Counted from the first letter of the stretch, positions 43,834 through 53,344 are shown. The stretch is DNA of 64,000 nt from Bacillota bacterium (GCA_021769885.1 JAETSA010000002.1:186001-250000), one strand, 5' to 3'. Numbers and translations are program-made. The notes: a model not told the origin generated them from the sequence alone.

Positions 43834-45126
43834 TCACTTGAAATCCCTTGCTATGTCATACAGCACAACGCCTTTGCTTTCGTACTCGCGAAGCAGTTCT
43901 TCTGTCAGCGGTACAAAACAGATATGCAGTTCGAAGCCGTTTATGACATAGGCATAGATTCCGACACTACCTTGGTAACACAGTACTTTGACGGCACCAC
44001 CGGGTACAGCATTCTCAAAATTCGAGCACGAATTGTTGTATGCGGATGCGGTTAAGGTTCGGTAAATATCGTCACGCGCCAAATATACTGCATTGTTGTT
44101 CTTAAAAAGCGCATACAGCGTGTATTTAAACATATCTTGCTGTAACGTCCACATTTCCTGCGAATCGTAAGAATCGTCATAACAGATTTCAATTCGCCGT
44201 ACAGCCTGGTCTGCACCCGCCGTATAAACAGACAGCTTGGGGCAAGAGGCGTCATATGTATCTTCCGTAAAATAATAATGTATCAACTGCGGTTCGTTGC
44301 GCGCGGACACATCATAGCGATAGCCGTACCACTTTTCAAGCTTTGGAAAATAGCGCATATACTTTTCCGCATAAAAAATCCCGTTATAGCTGTCAATATA
44401 CTTAGCGGGCGGTGACGCAAAAGTCAGAATGCCGGATTGTTCCTCTCGCTTCACACGAGTGTTAAAGTCCCCCGCGCCCGCAAATGCCTGCATTTCGGGG
44501 TCGGACAAACGCTTTTCCGCTTTCGCACCGTAGATGCTTGTGTCGGCGCGCGGTCCGTAATCCAACATATTACCGTCTAAATCATAAAACATCCAGCTTT
44601 TCGGCTCTAAGGGGGGCTCCGCGTCCAAAGGGTCGCTCCCGCCGCTGCCGTACCACTCGTGCCCTAAGCTTTTGCCATAGAAAAGCGAATTTTTATATAC
44701 ATAGTAATCCACATTCTTATCTAAAAAGCTGTTGACGCGCGCAACCATTTTGATGCCGTTTTTTTCGACGACGTGCTCGGGCGTATGGGCAAACCCCATC
44801 AAAATAAAAAAGTAAAACCCGAGCACAAGCACGCCCGCTATAGACACAAGGTGCAGAACATTGCGCACAATACAAAGCCAAAACGGCTTATTTTCCCGTT
44901 TCTTCGTCATCTGCCAAAGCTTTACATTTACCCACAGCAGGAAAGTAACGATACCGATTGCGCCGAACACGCATAAGATTTCGCGGGGAACCGTGCGCAA
45001 AGTCCAGCCCGTTACAGCCTGCAATATGCCGAGAACCGCGCCCGCCATCACAACGCTGCAAAGCGGTACAAAGCCCCAATATCGTTTACAAATATTTTGA
45101 AAAGCGGTTCGCTTAAAACGGTGCAT
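43834..45126 (-). CDS. Membrane protein of unknown function
   Basis: The 430-aa product has three N-terminal hydrophobic segments (about 17-38, 50-70 and 88-112) and then a long soluble domain of about 310 residues without cysteine pairs or a motif I recognise. The soluble part is probably outside the membrane. GGGAGAGG precedes the ATG. It is last in a leftward cluster with DUF2975, XRE and DUF4173 genes, 55 bases after the DUF4173 gene, and may be part of the same membrane system. It has no obvious transport or enzyme signature. Confidence 0.7.
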   Translation of the reverse strand: MHRFKRTAFQNICKRYWGFVPLCSVVMAGAVLGILQAVTGWTLRTVPREILCVFGAIGIVTFLLWVNVKLWQMTKKRENKPFWLCIVRNVLHLVSIAGVLVLGFYFFILMGFAHTPEHVVEKNGIKMVARVNSFLDKNVDYYVYKNSLFYGKSLGHEWYGSGGSDPLDAEPPLEPKSWMFYDLDGNMLDYGPRADTSIYGAKAEKRLSDPEMQAFAGAGDFNTRVKREEQSGILTFASPPAKYIDSYNGIFYAEKYMRYFPKLEKWYGYRYDVSARNEPQLIHYYFTEDTYDASCPKLSVYTAGADQAVRRIEICYDDSYDSQEMWTLQQDMFKYTLYALFKNNNAVYLARDDIYRTLTASAYNNSCSNFENAVPGGAVKVLCYQGSVGIYAYVINGFELHICFVPLTEELLREYESKGVVLYDIARDFK

Positions 45127-45181
45127 TTTCCTCTCCCTCCGTCTGCGCCCACCTGTTCATACAGGCAGGCGGGCTTTTTGG

Positions 45182-47176
45182 TTATCTAGCATAAACCGCT
45201 GAAAGCCAATATTTACCGGCGGCGGTTTTGCAAAGGCGATATTTTTCGCTCCCCTCCCGCGGCAATTCGACCTCGGACGGGATTTCGTGCGATGTACCGT
45301 CCTGCAAAACCACGCTGTAGCGAATATATATATCCTGGGGAGTTATCTCGGAAAGATTGTATTTCGACAAATAAATCGAATGGGATGCCAATTCCCCTCC
45401 GCCGAAACGGATGCCGTCGGCGCAGGAGATTTCGCCGCTTTCGAGCACCGTGCCGTTTGCACAGAGTATATAATTCAAGCACTGCACCTGATTTTCCAGG
45501 GATTCATCAAACAGGATTTCCACGGAATAGGACCGCATTTTTTCCGAATCCAAATCGGGAAGCTCGGCGCATATGCGTGCGGCGCGCAAACTGTCCGCCG
45601 TTTTCGATTGCCACGGGGCAGAAGATATATCCGACTCCAGCATATTTAACGAATGCTGTAAATCGCCGTTCCAATATTCCGTATTTTCCAGCGCACACAG
45701 CGCGGGTGCGGAAGCGGGCAGCAGGCTTTTCAGGTACTGAATATCCAACTGAATTTCTGCGTCTGCCTGCGTTTGAGCTTTCCAACGCTCTACATTATAT
45801 TTCGGAACCGTGTAGCCGAGGTCGGCGCTGTTCAGTGCCAACACGCACAAGAGCACCACAAGCACCACATAGCGCATCAGCGGGAAATTCCGCCGCCAAA
45901 TCTGCACAAGCACGCCGAACAAAATCAGCAAAAACACCGCCATCAGCCAGCAAACCGCGACGCGCTTGACCGTAAGTGCACACGCGCCGATATACATAAA
46001 CATACGGTAATAGGCCGAAGCAAACATCAGGCATACGCATCCCGAAAAAACGGTCAAAAGCACACGCACAGACAGCGGAATTTGGTTGTCACCGTCTTTT
46101 TTCCGCACCAGCAACGCGGCAAGAAAGATTAAAAAGATGGTCAAAAGCGTTGCGGCGGCGATTTCAAAAAATCCGCTTCGCGCATAGTCGGCATACGTTT
46201 CCCCCTCAGGCAAAGTACCGAGATTCAAAAACAAATATTTAATTTGAATGCCTCCGAAATACATCTCTAACGCGATGAGCACCGCCAAAAATGAGGAAAC
46301 CGCCTGCGCAGGCAAAATCCCGTTAAAATGCGTCTGCCTTGCCGCTTCCGCTTCGCTGTCACGCAGTACGAAGCTAAGCGCGGCGAGGTAAATCGCCGCA
46401 GCCGTGCCGACAAGCACCGCCCCAATCCATTTGCCGACACTGAATATACCGATATACTGTAAAAGATTGTAGAGGCTTTGTGCAAATGCGTCGTCGCCGC
46501 GGGCGAACAAAAATCCGAAAAGCAGTACAAACGGCACGGTGCATAAAAGCCCCAGCAAAGTATAAACAAAACCGTTTCCGCGTTTTTTCAACCCGCCCGC
46601 CGTTTTTAGGAACGGAATTTTCAAAGCGGAAAACGTCTTTGGAAAAATGCAGGAAAGTGTCTGCCGAAGCGCGAACACACTCCCCTTTTGCAAATCACTT
46701 TTCCCACTGCACAGCATCAAATGTATCGGCGCGGCGGCAAGCAGGGTTAGGAAGGTCACCTTATTTGTAATCGGTTCTTCGTTCAGTAAAAAACCAAAGG
46801 ATAAAAGGACAATCAGGATAAGCATACTGACGGTTTCCGAAGTAAACCGCAGTTTTTTTCGACCGAAGAAGGCGAAAAAAATCAGATACAGACCCACTGT
46901 TGTCATCGGAATCCACAGACCGTGCAAGCCTCCCGTGAACAAGGTATTTGCCGAAAAGATGCCGAATATCCAAAGCACAAGCATCCACACGGTATCCTTC
47001 GGCGTGCTCGGTGCGTCAAAAAGCTGTTGCTGCAAAATCTTTTTCGGCGATATATAAGGACTTGCCGGCGGGACTATTGTCGGCGGCACTGCTGTCGGCT
47101 CTACTGTCGGTGCGACGGTATTCTGTTCGCCGTTTTCTTTGATTTCGGATTGCACGTTTTTCTCAGGTGTTTCCAT
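45182..47176 (-). CDS. DUF4173/DUF4153-like multi-pass membrane protein
   Basis: The 664-aa protein starts with a soluble, proline-rich N-tail (PTVEPTAVPPTIVPPASP, about 25-45), then about twelve hydrophobic segments between residues 70 and 470, then a soluble C-terminal domain of about 190 residues. The membrane part resembles DUF4153/DUF4173 proteins, a family of unknown function often linked to regulators. The start at 47176 is six bases after AGGAGG and lies inside the end of the XRE gene (14-base overlap), so the two are translationally coupled. Confidence 0.75.
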   Translation of the reverse strand: METPEKNVQSEIKENGEQNTVAPTVEPTAVPPTIVPPASPYISPKKILQQQLFDAPSTPKDTVWMLVLWIFGIFSANTLFTGGLHGLWIPMTTVGLYLIFFAFFGRKKLRFTSETVSMLILIVLLSFGFLLNEEPITNKVTFLTLLAAAPIHLMLCSGKSDLQKGSVFALRQTLSCIFPKTFSALKIPFLKTAGGLKKRGNGFVYTLLGLLCTVPFVLLFGFLFARGDDAFAQSLYNLLQYIGIFSVGKWIGAVLVGTAAAIYLAALSFVLRDSEAEAARQTHFNGILPAQAVSSFLAVLIALEMYFGGIQIKYLFLNLGTLPEGETYADYARSGFFEIAAATLLTIFLIFLAALLVRKKDGDNQIPLSVRVLLTVFSGCVCLMFASAYYRMFMYIGACALTVKRVAVCWLMAVFLLILFGVLVQIWRRNFPLMRYVVLVVLLCVLALNSADLGYTVPKYNVERWKAQTQADAEIQLDIQYLKSLLPASAPALCALENTEYWNGDLQHSLNMLESDISSAPWQSKTADSLRAARICAELPDLDSEKMRSYSVEILFDESLENQVQCLNYILCANGTVLESGEISCADGIRFGGGELASHSIYLSKYNLSEITPQDIYIRYSVVLQDGTSHEIPSEVELPREGSEKYRLCKTAAGKYWLSAVYAR

Positions 47177-47387
47177 CGTCATCCTCCTCAACAAACTCCA
47201 AAATGTCAGACGGCTGACAGTCGAGCGCGCGGCAGATTGCGTCCAGTGTGGAAAAGCGAATCGCCTTTGCTTTGTTCGTCTTTAAAATGGACAGGTTCGG
47301 CAGTGTGATGCCGATTTCCTCCGCAAGGCGTGTCGCGCTGATTTTCCGCTTTGCCATCATCACATCTAAATTTACAATGATTGCCAT
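47163..47387 (-). CDS. XRE-family helix-turn-helix regulator (YozG-like)
   Basis: A 74-aa Cro/CI-type regulator that is nearly all HTH: KRKISATRLAEEIGITLPNLSILKTN and ALDCQPSDILEF. Such small proteins are commonly encoded directly after DUF2975 membrane proteins in Firmicutes, as here (11-base gap), and may work with the membrane partner as a sensor-regulator pair. The ending EEDDDGNT overlaps the next gene's ribosome site and start. What it regulates is unknown; its own operon is the first guess. Confidence 0.9.
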   Translation of the reverse strand: MAIIVNLDVMMAKRKISATRLAEEIGITLPNLSILKTNKAKAIRFSTLDAICRALDCQPSDILEFVEEDDDGNT

Positions 47388-47398
47388 TTCGTGTCTCC

Positions 47399-47875
47399 TT
47401 ATACCGTCAGTTCATTTTCTTCGCGCAGTTCAATCGCACGTGCTAAAAGCTGGTCGAGCACGGCGCACAGCAAGGAGAAAATCAGCGCACAGCAGGTTAC
47501 CAACACTCCGACCACATAAATAATCGGACGCTCCACGCCGAGCCCGAGCACCGTGAGCGTACCCGCCAAATACCAAACCGACACCGTCAGCGCGCAAATC
47601 CCTGCCCGCCGAAAGGCTGTGCGGTTGCGCACGGAAAACGGTTCGCTGTCTAAAATCGAACCGCAAATCTGCACGCCCTCGTGCAAAGCCACGTAGAACG
47701 GCACAGCACTCAAATACACAAAAATCAGAATCGGAATTTTTAAATAGGAAAGCTCCGTGTAATGCCGCGCGGCAAGCTCGGCAAAATGCGGCAGTAAAAA
47801 CACAGCAAAGGCGGCAAGCCCCGCGCCAAATAAAACCAAAACTGCTCTTAAAAAACGAACATATCGAGTATGCAT
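47399..47875 (-). CDS. DUF2975 membrane protein
   Basis: A 158-aa protein with four hydrophobic segments (about 8-30, 43-65, 92-115 and 120-145), typical of DUF2975. The family is of unknown function but is nearly always followed by a small XRE regulator, as seen here. GGGAGG precedes the ATG at 47875; an upstream in-frame start is not needed. It is the first gene of the four-gene leftward cluster. Confidence 0.88.
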   Translation of the reverse strand: MHTRYVRFLRAVLVLFGAGLAAFAVFLLPHFAELAARHYTELSYLKIPILIFVYLSAVPFYVALHEGVQICGSILDSEPFSVRNRTAFRRAGICALTVSVWYLAGTLTVLGLGVERPIIYVVGVLVTCCALIFSLLCAVLDQLLARAIELREENELTV

Positions 47876-47916
47876 AAAAGTTCCTCCCTTGGATTCTTTT
47901 GCAGGATTGCACCTAT

Positions 47917-47945
47917 GTTTTATCATATTATTTATCGTTTGTCAA
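47917..47945 (-). promoter_or_regulatory. Promoter of the DUF2975-XRE cluster
   Basis: TTGACA (47940-47945), 17-base spacer, TAAAAC (47917-47922) on the minus strand. Confidence 0.6.
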
Positions 47946-47997
47946 TAAATATTTTATGTTTTTTTATAAATTATCAAAGAATACGCTTGCTGTGCAA

Positions 47998-48031
47998 GAC
48001 AAAAAATCGGCGGCAGAAAAATCTGCCGCCG
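47998..48031 (-). terminator. Terminator of the dockerin gene
   Basis: Stem CGGCGGCAGA (48008-48017) with TCTGCCGCCG (48022-48031), followed by a T run on the minus strand. Confidence 0.92.
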
Positions 48032-48061
48032 TGCGTGTTTACAACAAAATCTTTAATATTG

Positions 48062-49060
48062 TTACCATTCCACTGAAAAATTCTTTTCCAACCCAAAGGG
48101 GATAGAAATCTGCATACTCAATGCAGTTAGAGACATCTCCCAAACAAAGAAATAGTCCGCTGTCAGCACTTGCCCTGTCGTGCTGTCCACCGTAACCCGC
48201 ACCTTGCCGTCACGGTGTGCAATCTGCACATTGCGAATCATTGTCGCGGCAGATCCTGCATTGTCCGTAATCACAGACGGTGAAATCACAGAAAACACCT
48301 TGCCGTTGTGCCCGAACCCTGCACCTGTATTTGCACTCGGCGCATCGGGCTTTACCAAAATTTCAATGGTGTAAATGCCGTTTGCCTCGGTAAGCGTTGC
48401 CGAAAGAATATCTTCTTCCGTCAAACGGCTCGACCAATTTGTGTTTTCCACCGGGAACATCGCATTTTTCTGCGCGACAGTTGCCGCGTTCACGAGCGCG
48501 GGGTCAAGCGTAGACAGGTCTTTTTCGCCCATATTGGACGCGATTAAGCTTTTTGCCAGACCGCGCATACTTTCCGGCAAATCGCCGCTGATTTCCCCGG
48601 CAGTGCTGTTTATTTCGTGCAGTAATCTGACACGCTTCGCATTCGGCTTCACATCGTTGATCGCCGCATTAAAATACGCAAGAATTTCCGCCTGTGTGGT
48701 AGGTATTTTGCGTACTTCCGCAGTAATCTCGCCTGTCTGTGTATTCAAAATTTGCTTTGCGCGCATACCTGAAGCCATTTGCAGTGCATAGCGTGCGTCC
48801 ACCGCCGTAATGCGTCCGTCCCGATTCAGGTCTGCAATGTCAGTCAGCTGTGCGGACAAGCTTCTTACGCCGGAAGCCGTCTGCAAAATCCAGCGTGCAT
48901 CCACTGCCGTAACTGCACCGTTTGCGTCTGCATCGCCGAGATACACACAATACGGCTCCAATCCGTTTTGCGGCGTTTGTGCAAACGCAGGAACTGCAGT
49001 GCAAAAAAGCAACACCACACAAAGTAAAAACGCCACTTGTTTTTTCAGACTTTTTTTCAT
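48062..49060 (-). CDS. Secreted protein with an N-terminal dockerin-like domain
   Basis: The 332-aa protein has a signal peptide (MKKSLKKQVAFLLC, cleavage likely after PAFA near residue 27) followed at once by two calcium-loop repeats of the dockerin I type: GDADANGAVTAVDARWILQ and DLNRDGRITAVDARYALQ. Dockerins bind cohesins on scaffold or surface proteins. Most are at the C-terminus; here the domain leads and is followed by about 230 residues I do not recognise, with a beta-rich end (TGAGFGHNGKVFSVISPSVI). No cohesin gene is in the window, so the domain may instead act in calcium-dependent folding. It is divergent from the GH95 gene. Confidence 0.85.
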   Translation of the reverse strand: MKKSLKKQVAFLLCVVLLFCTAVPAFAQTPQNGLEPYCVYLGDADANGAVTAVDARWILQTASGVRSLSAQLTDIADLNRDGRITAVDARYALQMASGMRAKQILNTQTGEITAEVRKIPTTQAEILAYFNAAINDVKPNAKRVRLLHEINSTAGEISGDLPESMRGLAKSLIASNMGEKDLSTLDPALVNAATVAQKNAMFPVENTNWSSRLTEEDILSATLTEANGIYTIEILVKPDAPSANTGAGFGHNGKVFSVISPSVITDNAGSAATMIRNVQIAHRDGKVRVTVDSTTGQVLTADYFFVWEMSLTALSMQISIPFGLEKNFSVEW

Positions 49061-49082
49061 ATTAACCGCTCCTCTCAAAAAG

Positions 49083-49111
49083 ATTGTAACAGAAACAGAA
49101 ATTTTTGTCAA
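49083..49111 (-). promoter_or_regulatory. Promoter of the dockerin gene
   Basis: TTGACA (49106-49111), 17-base spacer, TACAAT (49083-49088) on the minus strand. Confidence 0.75.
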
Positions 49112-49115
49112 TTTG

Positions 49116-49144
49116 TTGTCAAATTATTGTACATATGTTACAAT
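49116..49144 (+). promoter_or_regulatory. Promoter of the GH95 gene
   Basis: TTGTCA (49116-49121), 17-base spacer, TACAAT (49139-49144). Its -35 is only four bases from the -35 of the divergent dockerin promoter. Confidence 0.7.
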
Positions 49145-49174
49145 GTATCTAATTATAGAAAAGGAATATCGTGT

Positions 49175-51571
49175 ATGAAGATTTTTTTTGAAAAGCCTTA
49201 CCAAAAACTTAGATTAAAATGGAATCCGCGCCAAAACACCGCCGATTCCGTTTGGGAACAGGCCGCACTGCCGATTGGCAACGGTTCTTTGGGGCTGTCG
49301 GCACTCGGCGGTATCAAACAGGAATCTGTAACAGTCAACTGCAAATCCTTCTGGACGGGCGGACCGTCCCCGAAGCGTCCGAATTACTGCGGCGGCAATA
49401 TCTGCGGCACAGATGAAAACGGCAAAACGCGTGCGGACTACTTCGAAGCCGCGCGTGCCGCTTTTGCCGCGGGAGAGGAAGCCGAGGGCAGCCGCCTTTG
49501 CGACAAATTGGTCGGCGGGCAGGACGGCTATGGGGCATATCAATGCTGCGGAGAAATTCAAATTGATTTTGATTCCCCCGCATTTCGTGCCAATGCCTAT
49601 CACCGCGAGCTGGATTTGGATACAGCCGTATCGACTACGGAAATCCGATGGAAAAAATCGGGCAAGACTGTAAAAGAAACCCGTACCTATTTTGTAAGCT
49701 ACCCGGATAACGCCGCCGTACTGCAAATACGCCGTGAGAACGCCCCCTTAAATCTTACCGTGCGCTATCCGTCGCATCACGGTGCAAAGGTCACGGCAGA
49801 CCGAAACGGGTTGTCGCATTTCGGCGTGTTAGAGGACAACGGCTTGGTCTTTTGCGCACGGTTGGAGGCGGAATGTGACGGGACAGTCACGCCGAACGGC
49901 GACGCACTGCGTGTGGAAAATGCAAGCTGTTTGACCCTGTATTTCGCGTTGGATACCGATTATCTCGACAATTACCCCGTCTACCGCAGCGGGGAAAGCC
50001 CGGAGGAAGTGGCTTCCCGCGTGGAAAACACGGCAAAGGCGGCAAAAGCTGTCGGATTTTCCGCAGTATTGGAGCGGCATATTGCAGATTACCGTGCACT
50101 ATATACGCGCACAACGCTCTCCTTGGGCGGCGGTGCAGAAATCCCGACCGACAAGCTGGTGCGCACCTACAATAAATCAGGCTGTGATGCGCGTACCAAG
50201 CGCACACTCGAAGAACTGCTGTATCAGTACGGCCGCTATTTAACGATTGCCTCCTCGCGGGAAACAAACCAAATGCCCTCAAATTTACAGGGCATTTGGA
50301 ATCACTCAAACGCACCTGCGTGGAGCTGTGACTACCACTTAAACATCAATCTGCAAATGAACTACTGGCCGACCTTTACGGCAAATCTCGCAGAATGCGC
50401 AAAACCGCTTCTGCGCTATGTGCAGTCACTGTGTGCCCCCGGACGCGTCACGGCGGCGGTGTATACAGGGCGCGAAAGTCACGGAGACGAGAAAAACGGC
50501 TTCCTTTTCCATACGCAAAACACGCCGTTCGGCTGGACGTGCCCCGGCTGGGATTTCTCCTGGGGATGGTCGCCTGTGGCGGTGGCGTGGATTCTGCACA
50601 ACGTGTATGAGATTTATGAATACACCTGTGACAAAACCGTTTTAAAAGAAGAAATCTACCCGATGCTCGACGAGGCGGCAGACTATTTTGAATCCTTGCT
50701 TTTAGAAAAAGACGGGCGGCTCGTTACCTCCCCCTGCTTTTCGCCCGAACACGGTCCGCGCACCGCAGGCAACACCTACGAGCAATCTATGGTATGGCAG
50801 TTGTTCCACGATGCCGTGCAAGCCGCCGAAGCGCTCGGCGAAGATGCGGAAAAATGCGCACACCGCAAATCGGTTCTCGAAAAACTGCGTCCGATTGAAA
50901 TCGGTGAAAGCGGGCAAATTAAAGAATGGTATCACGAAACAACGCTCGGCGAAATCGGGCAAAAGCACCATCGGCATTTGTCGCATCTTTTGGGGCTGTA
51001 TCCCGGAAATCTGATTGACCGCCGAAAGAATCCCGAGCAAATTCAAGCGGCAATCGTTTCCTTAAACGACCGCGGCGACAAATCCACAGGCTGGGCAATG
51101 GCACAGCGCATTTGCTCGCGCGCACGCACCTGTGAGGGCGACCGTGCCTTACAGCTGATGGGGATGCTGATTCGCTACGGCATTCACGTAAATCTTTGGG
51201 ATGTGCACCCGCCGTTCCAAATTGACGGCAATTTCGGATTCACGGCGGCGGTGGCAGAATTGCTGATGCAGAGCCACACCTCGGGCATAGATTTACTGCC
51301 CGCACTGCCGAGCGCCTGGCAAAACGGCGAAATCTGCGGACTCGTGGCGCGCGGGAATTTCGAACTGCATCTGATTTGGGCAAACGGCCGTCTGCAAGCT
51401 GCTGAGGTTCTCTCCCGTGCGGGACAGACCTGCCGAATTGCGGCAGCAAACGGCACACTGCACCACGACCCGCAAAACGGCTGTGCAGACACGTATTCCG
51501 AGGACGGCTTCCTCGTATTCCCGACAGAAGCAGGCAAAACCTACAAGCTGTTTCCGACCTATGAAAAGTGA
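49175..51571 (+). CDS. Alpha-L-fucosidase, GH95
   Basis: GH95 enzymes remove alpha-1,2-linked fucose (some act on L-galactose) by inversion. The 798-aa protein has the N-terminal beta domain with LPIGNGSLGLSALGG, the (alpha/alpha)6 barrel with NLQGIWN, WSCDYHLNINLQMNYWP (carrying the two asparagines that activate water), CFSPEHGPRT with the acid candidate, and HHRHLSHLLGLYPG, followed by HPPFQIDGNFGFTAA and a C-terminal beta domain. No signal peptide is seen, so it is probably cytoplasmic. The start at 49175 has AAAGGA; upstream ATGs lie in the promoter. It is intact and of family length. Confidence 0.94.
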   Translation: MKIFFEKPYQKLRLKWNPRQNTADSVWEQAALPIGNGSLGLSALGGIKQESVTVNCKSFWTGGPSPKRPNYCGGNICGTDENGKTRADYFEAARAAFAAGEEAEGSRLCDKLVGGQDGYGAYQCCGEIQIDFDSPAFRANAYHRELDLDTAVSTTEIRWKKSGKTVKETRTYFVSYPDNAAVLQIRRENAPLNLTVRYPSHHGAKVTADRNGLSHFGVLEDNGLVFCARLEAECDGTVTPNGDALRVENASCLTLYFALDTDYLDNYPVYRSGESPEEVASRVENTAKAAKAVGFSAVLERHIADYRALYTRTTLSLGGGAEIPTDKLVRTYNKSGCDARTKRTLEELLYQYGRYLTIASSRETNQMPSNLQGIWNHSNAPAWSCDYHLNINLQMNYWPTFTANLAECAKPLLRYVQSLCAPGRVTAAVYTGRESHGDEKNGFLFHTQNTPFGWTCPGWDFSWGWSPVAVAWILHNVYEIYEYTCDKTVLKEEIYPMLDEAADYFESLLLEKDGRLVTSPCFSPEHGPRTAGNTYEQSMVWQLFHDAVQAAEALGEDAEKCAHRKSVLEKLRPIEIGESGQIKEWYHETTLGEIGQKHHRHLSHLLGLYPGNLIDRRKNPEQIQAAIVSLNDRGDKSTGWAMAQRICSRARTCEGDRALQLMGMLIRYGIHVNLWDVHPPFQIDGNFGFTAAVAELLMQSHTSGIDLLPALPSAWQNGEICGLVARGNFELHLIWANGRLQAAEVLSRAGQTCRIAAANGTLHHDPQNGCADTYSEDGFLVFPTEAGKTYKLFPTYEK

Positions 51572-51589
51572 CCGTTTTGTAATGGAATC

Positions 51590-51611
51590 TCACAAGGCTT
51601 TGTGATATACT
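51590..51611 (+). promoter_or_regulatory. Probable promoter and operator of the two-component genes
   Basis: Inverted repeat TCACAAGGCTTTGTGA (51590-51605) directly before TATACT (51606-51611), with TGA in front of the -10. The -35 is poor, which suggests an activator, possibly the response regulator itself. Confidence 0.5.
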
Positions 51612-51634
51612 CTTTTTAAAGTGAGGTGCGGCAG

Positions 51635-52318
51635 ATGGATATTTTGGTATTAGAGGACGACGACGCAATTGCGCTGGGTCTTTCCTACTCTTTAAAAAGC
51701 GAGGGTTTCACGGTGACCGTCTGCAAAACGGTTGCCGAAGCCTTGAAAACAATTGCCGAAAAAGATTTTGCACTGCATATTCTCGACCTGACTCTGCCCG
51801 ACGGCAACGGCTACGATGTGTGCCGCGCGGTCAAGGAAAAAGGCGATTTACCCGTGATTTTCTTAACGGCGTTTGACGATGAGGTCAATGTCGTTATGGG
51901 ATTGGAATTGGGCGCGGACGACTATATTTCTAAGCCGTTTCGCGTAAAAGAGCTGTTGGCGCGCATCAAAAGCGTCTTGCGCCGTTACAGGGCAGACAAT
52001 CCCGACGGCGTGATTCGCCTGCGGAATTTAGAAATCCATACAAATGAAGCCAAGGTCTGCAAAAACGGCAAGGATGTCTTTCTCACAGCGATGGAATACC
52101 GCCTGTTGCTCATCCTGTTAAACAATCGCGGGCATATTTTGACACGCACACAGCTTCTGGAGGAGATTTGGGACGTCAGCGGCGATTTCGTCAACGACAA
52201 CACGTTGACCGTCTACATCAAACGCCTGCGGGATAAAATTGAAGAGGAGTCCGACGAGCCTGTCATTATCAAAACGGTGCGCGGACTCGGGTATGTGATT
52301 GACGATGCAGAACAATAA
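51635..52318 (+). CDS. Response regulator, OmpR/PhoB family
   Basis: A 227-aa DNA-binding response regulator. The receiver domain has the acidic pocket EDDD (7-10), phospho-acceptor Asp51 in ILDLTLPDG, Thr in FLTAFDD and Lys in YISKPF. The C-terminal winged helix ends in DNTLTVYIKRLRDKIEE and TVRGLGYVI. ATG 51635 follows GAGG; the GTG at 51626 is an alternative. The kinase gene begins inside its last codons (14-base overlap), so the pair is made together. No target gene is obvious in the neighbourhood; the palindrome at 51590 suggests autoregulation. Confidence 0.95.
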   Translation: MDILVLEDDDAIALGLSYSLKSEGFTVTVCKTVAEALKTIAEKDFALHILDLTLPDGNGYDVCRAVKEKGDLPVIFLTAFDDEVNVVMGLELGADDYISKPFRVKELLARIKSVLRRYRADNPDGVIRLRNLEIHTNEAKVCKNGKDVFLTAMEYRLLLILLNNRGHILTRTQLLEEIWDVSGDFVNDNTLTVYIKRLRDKIEEESDEPVIIKTVRGLGYVIDDAEQ

Positions 52319-53303
52319 AGAATTTCGAAATACCGTCATTTTGAGCGTGACGATTACGTGCATTGCGGCAATCATTTGTGCATTTTTGCATCTGCTTTGC
52401 GCACTGATTGTGCTCTTAGCGGGCACAGGGGCTTTGCTTTGCTATGTGCTTTACACAAAGCGGCGGTATCGGGAGATAGAACAGCTGAACAACTACCTGA
52501 TGCGCGTGTGTGCAGGCGAATACGATTTGGACGTGCAGGACAACACCGAGGGCGAACTGTCGATTTTAAAGAATAACCTTTACAAAATCATTCTTCTGCT
52601 TCGCTCGCAGAATGCAGCACTGCAAAAAGAAAAAACGGGACTTGCGGATTCTTTGGCGGATATTTCGCATCAGTTAAAAACGCCGCTTGCCGCGCTGACG
52701 GTGATGACGGATTTACTGAAAGCAGAAACGGATGCAGAAAATCGGGAAAAATTTTTGCGCATTATTGAGGCGCAAACCGAAAAGATGAACTGGCTGATTG
52801 TAACGCTGTTAAAGCTCTCTAAATTAGATGCGGGCACAATCGAGTTAGAGGAAAAAGCCGTATCGGTGGCTTCGGTTGCACAAAAAGCGGCGGCGCCGTT
52901 TCTCATCACTGCCGACCTGCGGAATATCACGCTGGATTTTTCACTTCTCCGCGATTTCACATTTACAGGCGACTACAACTGGAGCGCGGAAGCCATCGGC
53001 AATATTGTAAAAAACTGCTTGGAGCACATCGAGGACGGCGGCAAAATTGTATTTTCAACAGAAGAAACCAATGTTTACGATATGCTGTGCATTGCGGATA
53101 ACGGGTGCGGGATACCGGAAACGGAACTGCCGCACATTTTCGAACGCTTTTACCACGGCGAGGGTGCCGCGGAAAACAGCGTCGGCATAGGGCTTGCGCT
53201 TTCCAAAACAATTTTGGCACGTGAACACGCCACTATTGAAGCCAAAAGCCGCGTCGGCGAAGGCACGGCATTTTATATTAAATTTTATAAGGTGATTGTA
53301 TAA
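52305..53303 (+). CDS. Sensor histidine kinase
   Basis: The 332-aa kinase has two membrane helices close together (about 11-28 and 31-50) with almost no outside loop, then a HAMP-like linker, HisKA box ISHQLKTPL with His122, and the HATPase domain with NIVKNCLEHI (N box), ADNGCGIPETELPHIFERFY (G1/F boxes) and GIGLALSK (G2). The lack of a sensor loop is typical of intramembrane-sensing kinases of the VanS/BceS-like group, which usually sense cell-envelope stress. It is partnered with the upstream response regulator and followed by a strong terminator. No ABC transporter lies next to it. Confidence 0.94.
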   Translation: MQNNKEFRNTVILSVTITCIAAIICAFLHLLCALIVLLAGTGALLCYVLYTKRRYREIEQLNNYLMRVCAGEYDLDVQDNTEGELSILKNNLYKIILLLRSQNAALQKEKTGLADSLADISHQLKTPLAALTVMTDLLKAETDAENREKFLRIIEAQTEKMNWLIVTLLKLSKLDAGTIELEEKAVSVASVAQKAAAPFLITADLRNITLDFSLLRDFTFTGDYNWSAEAIGNIVKNCLEHIEDGGKIVFSTEETNVYDMLCIADNGCGIPETELPHIFERFYHGEGAAENSVGIGLALSKTILAREHATIEAKSRVGEGTAFYIKFYKVIV

Positions 53304-53341
53304 GAACCGCCGCGCAAAAAATTGCGCGGCGGTTGCTTTTT
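53304..53341 (+). terminator. Terminator of the two-component operon
   Basis: Stem AACCGCCGCGCA (53305-53316) with its complement at 53323-53334, followed by a T run. Confidence 0.92.
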
Positions 53342-53344
53342 GGG

